DNA of 64,000 nt, from contig CAXAMN010013891.1 of assembly GCA_963970005.1 (NCBI GenBank), forward strand, positions 1,097,937-1,161,936, given 5' to 3'. The stretch comes from Durusdinium trenchii (lineage: Eukaryota > Sar > Dinophyceae > Suessiales > Symbiodiniaceae). Below are positions 10,384 through 20,411 of this stretch, one piece after another (position 1 is the stretch's first letter; each line of letters starts with the position of its first letter). The translations under genes were made by a program, and so were the position numbers. The notes under the pieces were generated by a model, which ran no database searches, was not told the DNA's origin, and saw only the letters and a program-made list of their open reading frames with translations.

Positions 10384-11036
10384 CACGTCCGGGTGCCGGA
10401 AGAACAGTTCAGGGTGCAAAAGAAGTAGATCAGGGGTCAGATGGGTCAGAATTCCTAGTTAGTTGCACCATACCCTCCCCTCTTAGGATCTCGAACCCAT
10501 GATATTCTGAGTCATGCGTGATTCAGCCAGATTAGATTGGCTTGCGATCCAGCCAGTCTCTCATTTTCAGCAGCACAATGCATTCCTTGCCCGTGAGAGA
10601 CTAGCAGTCTCTCGCAGGCCTCAATGCTGCTTTGGGCCTCCTGGTTGGCGGGGGTTTTCCCCAGAAGCTATCCTCACTGCTCACAGGTTGATGTACCGAG
10701 CATTCAATTCTGTTTGTATAGAAGGAAAAGAGTTTTGTGCCGATTCGTGTCGGGACTCAGAAAAGATCTACCTGGTTCTTTCCCAGTTCAATGATGTATC
10801 ATTTGGAATCTAGTCCCAGGGAAGGCTTCTGGTTAGCAGTGGGGAATATGTTTTGCATATCCAAGACTGTGGTTGACTATGGTTGACTGGTCAGTCAAGA
10901 ATAATTGGGTGTTCACGAGCGGGATCCAGTGTGTAAAATTATATAACATTTATGGAATTGAATTTCACATACAGTCACACATATAATTAATATATTAAAT
11001 TACATATATATTTCTGCATCAGATGCTCGACATGGT
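10384..11036 (+). other. No supported gene
   Basis: A frame at 10640-10813 (LTAHRLMYRAFNSVCIEGKE) is open to TAG but has no clear acceptor. The sequence turns AT-rich around 10930-11020. Confidence 0.35.
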
Positions 11037-11039
11037 ATC

Positions 11040-11228
11040 TTGGGGGCCCAAGAGCAGGGACCTTTTAGCGAAAGTTTTCCTTTTAGCGAAGCGGTGGCGA
11101 AAAGAAAACGAAAGAAAGAATGGAACAAAAGGGAAGACGATCCCTCTGCTTCAGCATGGTGCGACCACCTTGCGCTTGCTTGCTCGAGCCGCGCTTCGTT
11201 AGCGCTCCGAGATGTGTTAAAGAGCTGA
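11040..11228 (+). CDS. Candidate exon, lysine-rich
   Basis: Reads GPFSESFPFSEAVAKRKRKK, then WNKREDDPSASAWCDHLALA, to TGA at 11226-11228. A basic KRKRKKEW segment would suit a nuclear signal. TTTTAGCGAA is repeated within it. Splice borders are not identified. A shifted frame just downstream (VHRSPVQEPYASEVVYRSSH) also looks coding, so an indel or a second exon is possible. Confidence 0.33.
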   Translation: MGAQEQGPFSESFPFSEAVAKRKRKKEWNKREDDPSASAWCDHLALACSSRASLALRDVLKS

Positions 11229-11640
11229 AACCACGTGGACGAGAACCGTGCATCGTTCGCCAGTTCAGGAGCCATACGCATCTGAAGTCGTGTACAGGTC
11301 GTCCCATCTCCGGTCCGGAACCGGTCACGCGACGCACCGCGAGAAAAGGGATGGGCTTTGGGCGAAGTGATGACAGCGCGCGCCGCGGAGTGGATCGAAC
11401 GCTGCGTGTGGTGGTTTTTTTTCTGGGGCCGCACTGCCCAGAATCGAAACGAAGCGCAGGAAATGGCTGTGTGGGGTTTGGACCCAGGGTGGTTCCAAGC
11501 TGGTTAATTCAAGGATGCTGCCAGTCATTTTCGTTGAAGTCCATCCGAGCGGTTGTGGTTTGCTCATGTTTGCTCCGGTCAGCATGCTTTTGGCATGGTG
11601 TGCTTGCTTTCGGTGTACTTGTCACAATTTCTCAGTGCGT

Positions 11641-11850
11641 CCCAATCAGTTCCACTGTGGAAACAGCAGCATGTTTGACGCCCGGGCGTCAACATCCCTC
11701 AAAAGACAACTTTTGAGTGTCTTTTCAAGAACCTCTTGGGAACTGTCGCCCAATGTTGTCAAGAGTCTTGAGGATGGAAGGCCAAACTTGGCTTACAGGA
11801 TTCGGATGTTGTTTCCCAGTGGAAATCATGAAAGTGAGTTGTGCGACTGA
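11641..11850 (+). CDS. Candidate last exon
   Basis: Frame with MFDARASTSLKRQLLSVFSR and WELSPNVVKSLEDGRPNLAY, stopping at TGA 11848-11850. Its last bases overlap the edge of a degenerate inverted-repeat element. No domain known. Confidence 0.33.
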   Translation, partial: PNQFHCGNSSMFDARASTSLKRQLLSVFSRTSWELSPNVVKSLEDGRPNLAYRIRMLFPSGNHESELCD

Positions 11851-11945
11851 CTCGTCGTCGGGAATTTGTGGGTAGTGGGATCCAGAAAGAGAATCTCTAG
11901 ACAAGGGGCGAAACGCCACCCTCATTCCCTACGAGTCGCACCAGT
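11841..11945. mobile_element. TIR element, family 5, copy 1 (degenerate)
   Basis: Shares GAATCTCTAGACA, GGGCGAAACGCCACC and CTCATTCCCTAC with 23531-23624. The left arm is decayed here and the right arm is well preserved. Confidence 0.7.
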
Positions 11946-11951
11946 CAGGAA

Positions 11952-12090
11952 AGTGAAGTGTTACATTTCTTTATCGAATGAAGAGGCGGACGGCAGAACA
12001 GTGTCGATGTCGATGCAATGTCCTACTTGTAATGGCAAGAAGCCCCTCAAACAGGGTGTTTTGCCTCACAGGCGAGCGAGTCCAAGGTAG
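11952..12090 (+). CDS. Candidate exon with CxxC
   Basis: Reads VKCYISLSNEEADGRTVSMS, then MQCPTCNGKKPLKQG, to TAG 12088-12090. The CPTC pair resembles half of a zinc knuckle but no partner pair is seen. Border sites are weak. Confidence 0.3.
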
Positions 12091-12382
12091 ATAAGAAGGA
12101 TCAGACTTGGATGGTTCTGGAATGCCCACTACTCTACCCCTGCAGGCTATGAAGTCCTTAGAAGTCCTATAAATTGTCCAACTGACCCAGTCAATTGGTT
12201 CCAATCCCTACCCAGTTGTCAGTTCATTCGTCCTTAGCGAAACTTTTGGCTTCTGTTTGGGAGATGGTTGTCCTACTCTTTCAAGACATGCAAGCACAGT
12301 CGCAGTGAACCTTCATTCTCCAGAAACCAGAAAAGCAATTCCTGTCGGGCAGTAGCTGTAGGCTGAAAAGCTGACTGGATCA

Positions 12383-12574
12383 TTGGATGATCTTCTAGAA
12401 TCTCTTCTCCAACTTCAAGTGGAAAAGCTGGAAATCCATTCGGGGCCAGGAATTCGGTGCCCTTATTCTTCAGTTCGTGGTGGGCATAAAGTGTTCACCA
12501 AACTTGTTGATTTGCTGAATAGAGGGGACTCCTCCTGGCATATAGCTGTGCTGAAATCTCTCTCCATGTTTTGA
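12383..12574 (+). CDS. Candidate last exon, leucine-rich helix
   Basis: Reads LDDLLESLLQLQVEKLEIHS and VFTKLVDLLNRGDSSWHIAV, to TGA 12572-12574. The first part is amphipathic and may form a short coiled coil. There is an AG acceptor choice upstream (GGCTGAAAAG at about 12370). Confidence 0.38.
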   Translation: MDDLLESLLQLQVEKLEIHSGPGIRCPYSSVRGGHKVFTKLVDLLNRGDSSWHIAVLKSLSMF

Positions 12575-12839
12575 CACATGCACCATCATTCAGGGGCAGC
12601 GTGTGCGAAACGTGCATTCTCGGCTCAAGGTAGGCTTGGATTGGCACTTCATGATGCAGATATGCGTGCCGGTACTCAGGTATATAAATATACAAACATA
12701 CATCATCATGCATCCAAAGGCATGTATGGTCATGTTATATGCATCTTCGTAATGTGTACCACGTGCGGACCTGCTTTTTACTTTGCATCACTTCTCCATG
12801 TAGAGATGTGCTTTCTGGCACCAGAAAGCACCCAGTAGC

Positions 12840-13435
12840 TTGACTCGAACAAACTCAGATGGTGACAGGTGTGCAAAAATGCTCAGACTCCGGTTATGGT
12901 CGTCAGACGCCCCAGTCATTATGGTCTTCCCTCCAGTCATTTGTTAGAAGTTGCAGATCTTCCGAAACCCGTTCATGTTGAACGGTTCCTCCAGTGGATG
13001 GATGTTGAGCATCCCACTACGCACAAATAGAGGCTGAATCGCCGGGCTAGACAGATCGTTGACATCATGGCGTGGAAACTCCTGGAGTTAGAAGCATCAT
13101 GTCTAGGAGCATCAGACATCTCAGCAAAGGGCTAGACCCCAAGCTTCAACCTTCACGATCGCCACCGCCATGGGGGTGCCTTGGCTTCAGGGCGGCCGGT
13201 GCAGTTTCTGGTGGCACATTGTAAAGCGCATCCCATACATTCCATACCAGAACATACAAGCAGCTGTGGGTGACAACCTGACTTGAAAGCCTTTGATTTA
13301 TGTTGACCTCATTTGAGACGATGACCTCTACAAGTATGGGTCAATGTTGTCACGAAAGCTAGCGAAGCTAGCTGGAGTTACTCTTGCGATAGCAAGGTTT
13401 CTTTCGACCGGGTGCAAATCCTAACCCCTGATTTT
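12840..13435 (+). other. No gene seen
   Basis: Mixed sequence with AGCTAGCGAAGCTAGCTGGAG (13358-13378), a small inverted/direct repeat; nothing else recognised. Confidence 0.35.
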
Positions 13436-13439
13436 TCAG

Positions 13440-13555
13440 GTCGAAGACCCCCCCCCCTCCCCTCTCCCCTCTCCCCTCTCCCCTCTCCCCACCCCACCTC
13501 CCCTCTCCTCCTCCTTGTCTTCCTCCCACCTTCCCTCCCTCCTCCCTCTTCGCAA
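13440..13555. repeat. C/T-rich microsatellite
   Basis: (CCCCTCT)n and related C/T blocks, directly upstream of a possible exon (TTCGACTCCGTCC at 13557). Could serve as an expanded pyrimidine tract. Confidence 0.85.
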
Positions 13556-13556
13556 G

Positions 13557-13598
13557 TTCGACTCCGTCCTGTCGTCGCTCTTTGGCATGCGGTTAGCG
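13557..13598 (+). CDS. Candidate short exon
   Basis: Acceptor CTTCGCAAG after the C/T tract; reads FDSVLSSLFGMRL and reaches a possible donor GTTAGC (13592). Very short; supported mainly by the pyrimidine tract. Confidence 0.3.
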
Positions 13599-13617
13599 TT
13601 GCGTATCTTGCGGCCGC

Positions 13618-13697
13618 GCTCGCTCACTCTCACTGTCTCACTGTCTCACTGTCTCTCTCTCATCTCTCTCATCTCTCTCATCTCTCTCATCTCTCAG
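13618..13697. repeat. (TCTCTCA)n microsatellite ending in CAG
   Basis: CACTGTCT and CTCTCAT units repeated, ending ATCTCTCAG, which is a plausible 3' splice site. Confidence 0.88.
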
Positions 13698-13770
13698 GAG
13701 GATCCGGGCAAAGAGCCACATATAAAGGACTCTTCACCCCTGCCTCCAAAAAGAGCGCCGTGTTTTTTCC
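13698..13770 (+). CDS. Candidate exon after microsatellite acceptor
   Basis: Immediately after the microsatellite CAG the frame reads EDPGKEPHIKDSSPLPPKRA. Proline/lysine-rich linker type. The 3' border is unclear. Confidence 0.33.
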
Positions 13771-14023
13771 TACCTCGCTGCCCTCCACTTTCCCATTCTG
13801 GAGCGCTAGCTTTCGCCCCCCCCCGTTGGCCTCAAGTTTTTCAACATGTGTTGACTGACTGGCTGGAGCCCGGAGGAACACGGGGACTCCCAGCTGGTTC
13901 TCGCTGTGTGTTTCAGGGCTCCGGGCCGTGAACTTGGATGCCTTGGTTGGGAAGGTTTAAGGCCCCAAAGCCTCAGCCTGAAGCAATGTGCCCAAGTCCC
14001 AGCCCAAGTCCCAAGTCACCCAG

Positions 14024-14236
14024 GTGCCTAGTCCTCACCCACCTCTGTGCGCCGAACAGCCTGCTCCGCCCGCCAAGGTGCCAATGCTCCGCCCCAGCGA
14101 GCCAGCGCGCACGACCGTCAATACCATGGTGCCTTCGTTGGCAGACGGAGCGGAGCGGTTTGGACGGACGGATCGGGCGGCAGACGGCGTCGCGGCGTCC
14201 GGATCGGCGGAAAGTTTCACGAAGGTGGGAGGATGA
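14024..14236 (+). CDS. Probable last exon, proline/alanine-rich
   Basis: The acceptor CAAGTCACCCAG opens, in phase 0, VPSPHPPLCAEQPAPPAKVP, then TMVPSLADGAERFGRTDRAA and DGVAASGSAESFTK, to TGA 14234-14236, with an alternative donor GTGGGA at 14225. G-rich first positions; low-complexity start, no domain. Confidence 0.45.
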   Translation: MPSPHPPLCAEQPAPPAKVPMLRPSEPARTTVNTMVPSLADGAERFGRTDRAADGVAASGSAESFTKVGG

Positions 14237-14467
14237 AGATGGGGTTAGGGGTGGCCAGATTCCCCAGCTGGAGAACGTCTAACTATATATAATACTAATA
14301 GTAATAAGATCTTCAGTAATATAATCGTAAATAATAACAATTATTTGTGTGTATATATACATGTGTGTGTTTTTCTTTGACCAGGAGGTCTGGCCCTTGT
14401 CTACCTGTTTCAATTCGCATCCAAAATGGTGAACTCATGTGCTACTGATTCTACTAATTATACAAGT

Positions 14468-14568
14468 TACTACCAGCACCCTCCAACAGGTGCTTCCTGG
14501 TGACAACAGGTGCTCAGAAACCACCTGTTAGGGTCTCCAAACAACCTGTTGGAAGGTGCTGGTAGTGA
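14468..14568. mobile_element. TIR element, variant of family 1
   Basis: Ends CTACCAGCACCCTCCAACAG / CTGTTGGAAGGTGCTGGTAG. The internal order (AGGTG..., GAAACCACCTGTT..., CCAACAGG) matches family 1 in layout but not in sequence. Confidence 0.8.
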
Positions 14569-14569
14569 T

Positions 14570-15402
14570 GGAATCTCAATGATTCATTCTGGGCAGTGTT
14601 GTTTGCTAGGCACAGGAGATGATTCCCTTGTACCTGTAGACACGTTTGTTTTCCATGTCATCAGCTCTCCATGTCATCCACTCCAGTTGATGTGCGGCAA
14701 CCGCGTCTTCAGGGATGGATGCCTGTCGCTCCAAAATATTCAATGAATACGATCCAGGAACCTGTCCATTAAAGCTTGAGGGCACCCTTTAGTTGAGCTG
14801 TAAGCCCACATATGATGCCCCATCCAGATCACCCTGTGTCACAGCCAAGTCTCAATCTGAAAGCTGTAAGCCCACTCCCTGGGAAACCCTCTCCAGTAAG
14901 GCTCCATACCGCTACCCAGCACATGCTGAGTAAGCTTGGCTTGTCGGTGAAGTGAGATGTTCGCCCTTCAAAGGGAGGAGGATTCTTCTTCCGAACACCA
15001 CGCGGGAAGAAAGAAAGGACATCCAGTCACTATGACCAAGAACCTATGACCCAACTATGACCCAACCACCTATGACCAAGAACCAACCACCTATGACCCA
15101 ATATGAATAAGTTATTCCAAGAACCTATGACCCAACTTCTATCCATTTTCGTGCCCACTTTCGGGCACAGCCTGTGAGAAAGCTATGGCGGGCAAGAGAG
15201 AAAGCTATGGCATGCCAGTGGGTTCTCGGGTTGAAATTTAGACCCAAAGATCAGAAGATGTATCATGCCTCATGGAGAGATTTCCAGCGTGCAGAGCACG
15301 CTTCCAAAAAAGGAAGCGCGATTGACACAAGATGACCATCTTCTTTGCCCATCTTGCCATTCACCCTGCTTTTTCTTGGACCATTTGTTCTTCTTTGGTC
15401 AG
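14570..15402 (+). other. Intergenic, with CTATGACC repeats
   Basis: At about 15030-15135 the word CTATGACC(C)AA recurs in a loose tandem array; GAGAAAGCTATGGC is doubled at 15176-15212. No exon found. Confidence 0.5.
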
Positions 15403-15570
15403 ACCTCAAACCGGACGCGCTGTTTTGTTCGTTTGGCACCGCCCAAGCGACTCCGGGCCCCAACTCCAGGTTCCAAATCCGGCGCGGCGTCCCGGACGGG
15501 CACCGCACCGGCGCGTGACTCGAAGCTGCGCGTGACGCGTGTCAGCTGCGGTTTAGATGGTCATTTCGAG
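15403..15570 (+). CDS. Internal exon, basic proline-rich
   Basis: Good pyrimidine tract and acceptor (TTGTTCTTCTTTGGTCAG), phase 0 through exactly 56 codons to donor GTAGAA (15571). Reads TSNRTRCFVRLAPPKRLRAP, then SKLRVTRVSCGLDGHFE. Basic, possibly nucleic-acid contacting, but no domain is named. Confidence 0.48.
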
Positions 15571-15875
15571 GTAGAATCTAAGGCGCCTGAAGGTAGACTA
15601 AGGGGGGCTCTACCTGACTTTCTTCGACTTTGGGGGCTCGCAGCTCGATAAGCAAAGCTATAAAAGTCTAGACTAGCACTTGGCTCCAGTAAGAAACAAT
15701 TCTTTGGAATGCATGAGAGTACTTCAAGAAAATGTTGCCAAGCTTAATATCAACCCGCCCACAGTCTATACTGTTATAGTTTACCATTTCTCCATCCACA
15801 GTCTGCTGCAGTGCCGCAGTGAAAGTGATGAGGTGTGCCACACGAGCGAAGTCGATGATACGTCCTTCACCTCAG

Positions 15876-15972
15876 CTCACCGGAAGTCCGAGCTGCTCCG
15901 AGGCCTGGCTCGATATCTTCCGCTTCTGCAGCATCCGGGACCTAGGCGCCGCGGAGATCGCATCCGCGCGCG
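15876..15972 (+). CDS. Internal exon with F-box-like helix
   Basis: The acceptor CCTTCACCTCAG and donor GTGACC (15973) bound a frame reading WLDIFRFCSIRDLGAAEIAS. The pattern W..IF.F....DLG.AE resembles the second half of an F-box motif, which would bind a Skp1-type adaptor of an SCF ubiquitin ligase. This is a short visual match only. A second frame is also open over this exon. Confidence 0.4.
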
Positions 15973-16451
15973 GTGACCGATCCGGGAGGTCATGTCCACG
16001 CGCGCGGACCTCTCACCGTGTGGACCGTGCGGGATGTGCGCAGAGACGAAGAGACATGAAAAGACGTCCGAAAGGGGAGGCGAGTGGGTTGCTGAGACGG
16101 ACGGAACAGTTTGGCTCAGTTAGGGCCGTTAGGGACACAGTATGGGGCACATGCAATGTATGGGGCACAGGTCTAAGTCCGTTGAGCAGGAAGGAAATTG
16201 TGGACATATTATGTGGATTGTGGGCATCAACGAAACGGACTTACACTATACTGTTCCAACAGTGGGACTGTGGTCAGCAGGAAGGAAAGTGTGGACACTA
16301 TGCTGTTCCAACGAAACGCTGTGAACACCGGAAACTGAACGCATCAGGTGCTGAAGCCAGCCAGCGGTACTTGTTTCATTGGTTGGTTGTTTTACTCCCC
16401 CTTTCATGTCTAATGTTCCTCGGAGGTGCCCTAGTGGATCAAAAAGCATGA
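15973..16451 (+). other. Unclear, with internal direct repeat
   Basis: An open frame continues from the preceding exon for 160 codons, probably by chance. GCAGGAAGGAAA(T/G)TGTGGACA occurs at about 16188 and 16277. Confidence 0.3.
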
Positions 16452-16697
16452 ATGTCAGGTTGTGGCAGAAGGGGCTGGAAACAGTGGCACATAACAGACA
16501 GAGTTGATTTGTTGAGTCACACTATAGAATATGCGACTAAGAACCCAGCGACAATCTTGGCGGCAGGTTTTGTTTTGAGCATCACATGCTCCTTGAATGA
16601 GAGCACGCTCCACCTCACTAACATGGAAGTGGACAATGATTGCTGGGAAGATGTTGTTCTTTGTCTAGAACAGGGTTTTCGTTCGACTTCCATGTGA
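16452..16697 (+). CDS. Candidate exon or relic
   Basis: Open frame with ATKNPATILAAGFVLSITCS and NMEVDNDCWEDVVLCLEQGF, to TGA 16695-16697. It has a hydrophobic stretch followed by an acidic helix. No clear acceptor, so it may be a decayed fragment. Confidence 0.28.
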   Translation: MSGCGRRGWKQWHITDRVDLLSHTIEYATKNPATILAAGFVLSITCSLNESTLHLTNMEVDNDCWEDVVLCLEQGFRSTSM

Positions 16698-16899
16698 GTA
16701 TGGGTGTATGTTGCCAAGGTGTTAATTGCTTGCATCCTTCACCCGGTTTTCCAGCAGTAGTTCGGCCGCCAAAAAGCTTTGAAGAAAGAAGCCCCCATAC
16801 ATGCCAGGAACCAACATATGCCAGGCAAAAATGGGAACTTTGGTCCGCAAACAAGTGATGTTGTCACAGGTTCCATCCAGTAAACTACCCTTGTTTTCA

Positions 16900-17240
16900 C
16901 CAGGGAGCCTAGCCACGCTTCAGTACGGCGAGTTGGGTCATGAAGTTCGCTCGCTCATCCCTGAAAAAGCAAGCCTCTTGTTCGGTCGACCTCGGTCGCT
17001 TCTCCACTGGAGGACTCATCTGAAAACCCAACTGAATGTTGCTGAGTTTGGGTCAACAGATCACCCACAACTACTGGACAGGTCCAAAAGCCATGAACCT
17101 GGACCCCCCAAAGATTGTACAAAGGGCCCTTGTTCATGTAGTTGTTGACGCGGCATGTCTTCCTTCAACAGTGGTTGTGAAATTTTGGAATGTCTCTAAC
17201 TTCAACCAAATCTGTACTTGGATCCTTTTGGGACCTTGGT
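16900..17240 (+). CDS. Two overlapping coding-like frames
   Basis: First frame: SLATLQYGELGHEVRSLIPE, ending TGA 17146-17148. Second, from about 17036: NLDPPKIVQRALVHVVVDAA and PSTVVVKFWNVSNF. The overlap without a gap suggests an indel in a decayed gene, or two exons with alternative borders. Confidence 0.3.
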
Positions 17241-17603
17241 GTTGTTTGCAGTACTCCAACATACCCCAACATACCCCGCGCAACCACTGGCGACGCGGGG
17301 GCCAGCTTGACCGAGTGCAGGGGCCAGTTTGGCCGTGGACAAACACTGGAGCACGATGGGAAACTGCTATCATGTCTGGGCGGATGCCTACGTGCGGCCT
17401 CCCAGGGACTCTTGTACCAGCTACGTTCGGTGACGGGAGAACCTGACCCAGTCAGTTAAAAGATGTGTTGCTTTGATACTATTGATGTTTTCCAGCGTTT
17501 GGTATCGCATTCAGGCCTACTTTAATACCAGTTAGCATTTCGTAGGTTGAACTGGCTCAAAAATTGGGGTTCCCACTAGGACACAGCTGAATCATGAACG
17601 TTT

Positions 17604-17940
17604 TTGCCCGTGCAAGATAGGACAACGTCCCCATGTTTTTTGTATGACCAGACATGGCCCGTTTTTTTTGGTGCCATGGTCATCTGGATGGTATGGGTGC
17701 CCAGCCCCTTGCATGCTTCGATGGCATTTCAGGTGCATCTGCCAGCGGCGTCGCACCAGGTCGTCGGTTTGGTCGGATGTCCCACAATGTTCTTCCATGG
17801 GAGCGACCAGCTCAACTCAACCATGGTGGAACACTCCATGGCTGGAGACTGGAAGATTTTCTTTATTCACACTCTAGTCGATGGGGAACAGCCCTGTGAC
17901 CACCCAGGGGGGCGCTTCGCTGGATCTTTCATGATGCTTC
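17604..17940 (+). CDS. Coding-like region, frame unsettled
   Basis: Two frames compete. One starts at ATG 17654 (MARFFWCHGHLDGMGAQPLA, stop at 17897-17899) with G-rich first positions. The other (DWKIFFIHTLVDGEQPCDHP) stays open to 18212. No domain is recognised in either. Confidence 0.3.
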
Positions 17941-18492
17941 GCTCCGTGTTCCCCAACAAAAACCGTTCCCCAGCGGCGCTCAGCTCGTCCTCAACCCGAG
18001 GAAACGGAGGAAACGATCTCCAAAAAAAACCATGTGGACGACGGTGTTTGGGACATGACCGGTCCGCCCAACCTAGGACCGCACACAACGGGTGGACGAC
18101 AGCAGCTGTCCCAGCCGCGGCGCCCAGCCGGGGGCGCGGAAGCGGCCGCGGAAGCGCGGAAGCAGTCCGATGCCCATGGCATAGCACCCCTGGAAGCACC
18201 ACCACCAAGTGATTGGCAGTCTGCCAGACCCATTAGTCGTGTCTGGGTTTGTGTTCTTCGTGGTCTTTGTTCAGGCAAAATCTATCCTCTCAGTGAGAAA
18301 GAGGGGGTGACCCTTTGGTCCTCCCGGCTGACCGGAACCCGGTCCTACCGCACGACCGGAGGTTCCGTTGCACCGGCCGTGCCCGGCAAGCAGGAGGTTC
18401 TGACGGTACAAGGGGGTGTTTTCCAAAGCAATCATCAAAGCCCAAATAGCCCGGGATCCAGATTTGGTCCAAGAAAATCTGAAAGATCATGA
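17940..18492 (+). CDS. Candidate exon(s), long open frame
   Basis: Reads CFAPCSPTKTVPQRRSARPQ, PEETEETISKKNHVDDGVWD, an alanine/glutamate run (GGAEAAAEARKQSD) and later TGTRSYRTTGGSVAPAVPGK, to TGA 18490-18492. Well-structured codon use in most of the span; low-complexity, so probably disordered. An intron may be hidden between 18240 and 18290. Confidence 0.38.
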
Positions 18493-18911
18493 AAGATCTG
18501 ATCTGGTACCGACGCGTCTAAGGTCAATCAATCGATTGTCAAGCATATATAAGCTGGTCGTAGAAGGTCGCAGGGCTTCTGGGGCATTCAAAACCCACAC
18601 AGCGTCTTCCGGTTCCGCACCAGTCGGTGGCACGCTTTTCGGGGGCAAACATGTCATATGAGTCTATGAGTCATGTTTATGGAGGGACTCCTGGTGGGAC
18701 ATGTTTTGATTTTCGCGGCTATCAGCACATTCCAGGTTGGATTTGGGGTTTGAACGGATCCTCTACGAAACCGTGCCATCGCCATAGATCCCCCCGAACA
18801 TCTAAAGACCTATGTGACCTGTAAATGAGTAGCTTAAGAACTGCTTGCCGGACTTGACGCATCTTTCGTTGTTTCTGACCCAAAACACTCCGACCCACAC
18901 AGACTCGGCAG

Positions 18912-19050
18912 CTTCTGTCCCAACCCTTCAGAGTGACCTCTTGGGAGTTCCTCGTGACCTCCCGTTCCAAGGTGAAGGCCCCTTGCGCTCCTTGATTCAG
19001 CGGCCCTTCGGGGAGGCGCTCCGAACGGAGCGGACGAGGTCGGCTGCAAG
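18912..19050 (+). CDS. Internal exon
   Basis: Acceptor CAGACTCGGCAG and donor AAG|GTGGCA (19051). Reads SVPTLQSDLLGVPRDLPFQG, then PLRSLIQRPFGEALRTERTR. Phase 2 in, phase 2 out. Family unknown. Confidence 0.42.
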
Positions 19051-19322
19051 GTGGCAGGGTGGATGCCAAAGAAGATGCCATGTACAGGTGGATGCCATGT
19101 AGATCCATAGTATCGACCTTTTTTTCTCATGTAATTTCACAAGTTCACGAATTAGTGTTTTGGGCTATTCTGTTGCCATTTGCAAAGTTCCATCGTATAT
19201 GTTATTTATCTCAGGTCTGGTTCGTGACAGCAGCTGCAGGCACCTTGACCACTGTGGCTGAGGGGATAGTTGTTTTTCTCGCTTTCAGTTGCATGGTTTG
19301 TGCCCACCCAAGCAGCAAAGAT

Positions 19323-19410
19323 AAACCAGGACCTTCCAAGAGGTGTCTATAAATCGCCTCTTAAAATTTGAGGGGCGTCCAAAAACCACCGGACTTGGAA
19401 GGTCCTGGAA
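19323..19410. mobile_element. TIR element, family 1, copy 4
   Basis: CCAGGACCTTCCAAGAGG ... CCGGACTTGGAAGGTCCTGG; core GTGTCTATAAATCGCCTCTT. Forward orientation, 42 bp upstream of a possible ATG exon. Confidence 0.84.
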
Positions 19411-19451
19411 GCACACCCTGGGCGTTTCTCTTTCCAAACTGGTGTGCTGCC

Positions 19452-19724
19452 ATGGCCGATCAGAGATTCCACCTGCCAAGGGAGATCACCGCCGTCCTCG
19501 GCTTCACACGTACGTCGAGCGTCCGAACGAACGCAGTTCATCCGAAGAGTTCATCCGAAGAGGCGAAGATCTCGCAGACTCGTCGCGCTCGGTCTGCGTT
19601 CCATCGGTGTGTTTCACCAGCTACCAGATTCCTACTGCGTGACGAAAAAGGTGTGAGAAGTATCATCCAGATCTCGCACTCCGATTCCCATCCATGGTTG
19701 AATGATCCAGAATTCCTCCCTTGA
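19452..19724 (+). CDS. Candidate exon or small gene
   Basis: From ATG 19452 reads MADQRFHLPREITAVLGFTR, then a serine/lysine-rich part and RFLLRDEKGVRSIIQI, to TGA 19722-19724 (90 codons). The minus strand has its own open frame with a strong acceptor (CCTTTTTCGTCACGCAG), so strand is unsettled. Confidence 0.33.
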   Translation: MADQRFHLPREITAVLGFTRTSSVRTNAVHPKSSSEEAKISQTRRARSAFHRCVSPATRFLLRDEKGVRSIIQISHSDSHPWLNDPEFLP

Positions 19725-19773
19725 TTGTTGAAAGATTCAACACAACCATCTAATCTGTGATACCTAACATCGA

Positions 19774-19923
19774 TCCTACCTGTGTCCCACCGGACTTCGG
19801 ACCGCACCAGGATGCGGTCGGCTGGCACGTGGCGGTCTTGGCCGAAGACACCGAGGGCACCGAGGGCGGTGAGGATTACTTCAATGGCCTGGAACACCCA
19901 GAGGGACCCAGCCAGCAGCTGTG
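19774..19923. CDS. Coding island, strand ambiguous
   Basis: On + it reads DFGPHQDAVGWHVAVLAEDT, then EGGEDYFNGLEHPEGPSQQL and TGA 19921-19923, but has no AG acceptor upstream for about 70 bases. On - it reads LLAGSLWVFQAIEVILTALG, bounded by TTCACAG and the donor CACAG|GTAGGA. Splice sites favour -, neighbours favour +. Confidence 0.35.
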
Positions 19924-20072
19924 AACGTCCCATGTGTCACCATGTGTGTGTGTGTGTTGTCCTTTTTGTTCGGGATAAAAGGGCGAAAACTCCTTCAAGG
20001 TCCAAAAAGGTTGAAGGGCACGGTTGCTTGTTTGATGCTGCTGGTGCTTACGATCCATAGTTTACCTTTCAG

Positions 20073-20411
20073 AAGTTGAATGAACCGACGATTGCTGAAA
20101 TCATTCCTCTCAAAAAAGCAACAGAAACCAGCGACACCGGTCGCGCACGTAGCTCCATGGCAGCCTCGCCACCGGGAGCTCCCCTTACGCGTTCTTTGCG
20201 CAAGTGCAAGGTGGCGGCTCTGTCGCCCACCACCGCCTCGGGCGCTTCACAAAGGCGCGAGCACCGGGATCGCCCCCCCCCAGGTCACATCGTGGCCTAC
20301 AGCGCCGAGACGGACACCTACCTGGTGGCCTATGACTCCACGGGTGAACAGCCCTTCACCGCTTGGGAGCAGGCGCGAGTGGAGCGCGCGGCGCGTGGTG
20401 GAGACGGTTAG
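20073..20411 (+). CDS. Probable last exon with Tudor/SH3-like strand
   Basis: The acceptor GTTTACCTTTCAG opens 112 codons in phase 0 ending TAG 20409-20411. A serine/alanine-rich linker (SSMAASPPGAPLTRSLRKCK) is followed by PGHIVAYSAETDTYLVAYDS and GEQPFTAWEQARVERA. The G.IVAY....D.YLVAYD pattern resembles chromatin-reader or SH3-like folds (Tudor, PWWP, Agenet type) that bind modified histone tails. That is an inference from one motif. The gene's earlier exons are probably among those at 18.9-19.9 kb. Confidence 0.5.
   Translation, partial: KLNEPTIAEIIPLKKATETSDTGRARSSMAASPPGAPLTRSLRKCKVAALSPTTASGASQRREHRDRPPPGHIVAYSAETDTYLVAYDSTGEQPFTAWEQARVERAARGGDG

Noticed and set aside
10441..10520. 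Possible tRNA-like stretch with GATCTCGAACCC
   Set aside because: No acceptor stem or D-arm can be paired around it.
12611..12629. CGTGCATTCTCGGCTCAAG followed by GT, resembling the 3' part of the dinoflagellate spliced leader
   Set aside because: Only the last eight bases match well, there is no Sm-type site and no SL RNA gene context; too weak to call a leader gene or relic.
13412..13858. 148-codon frame through the C/T microsatellites
   Set aside because: Open only because CT repeats contain no stops; the peptide is serine/leucine/proline low complexity.
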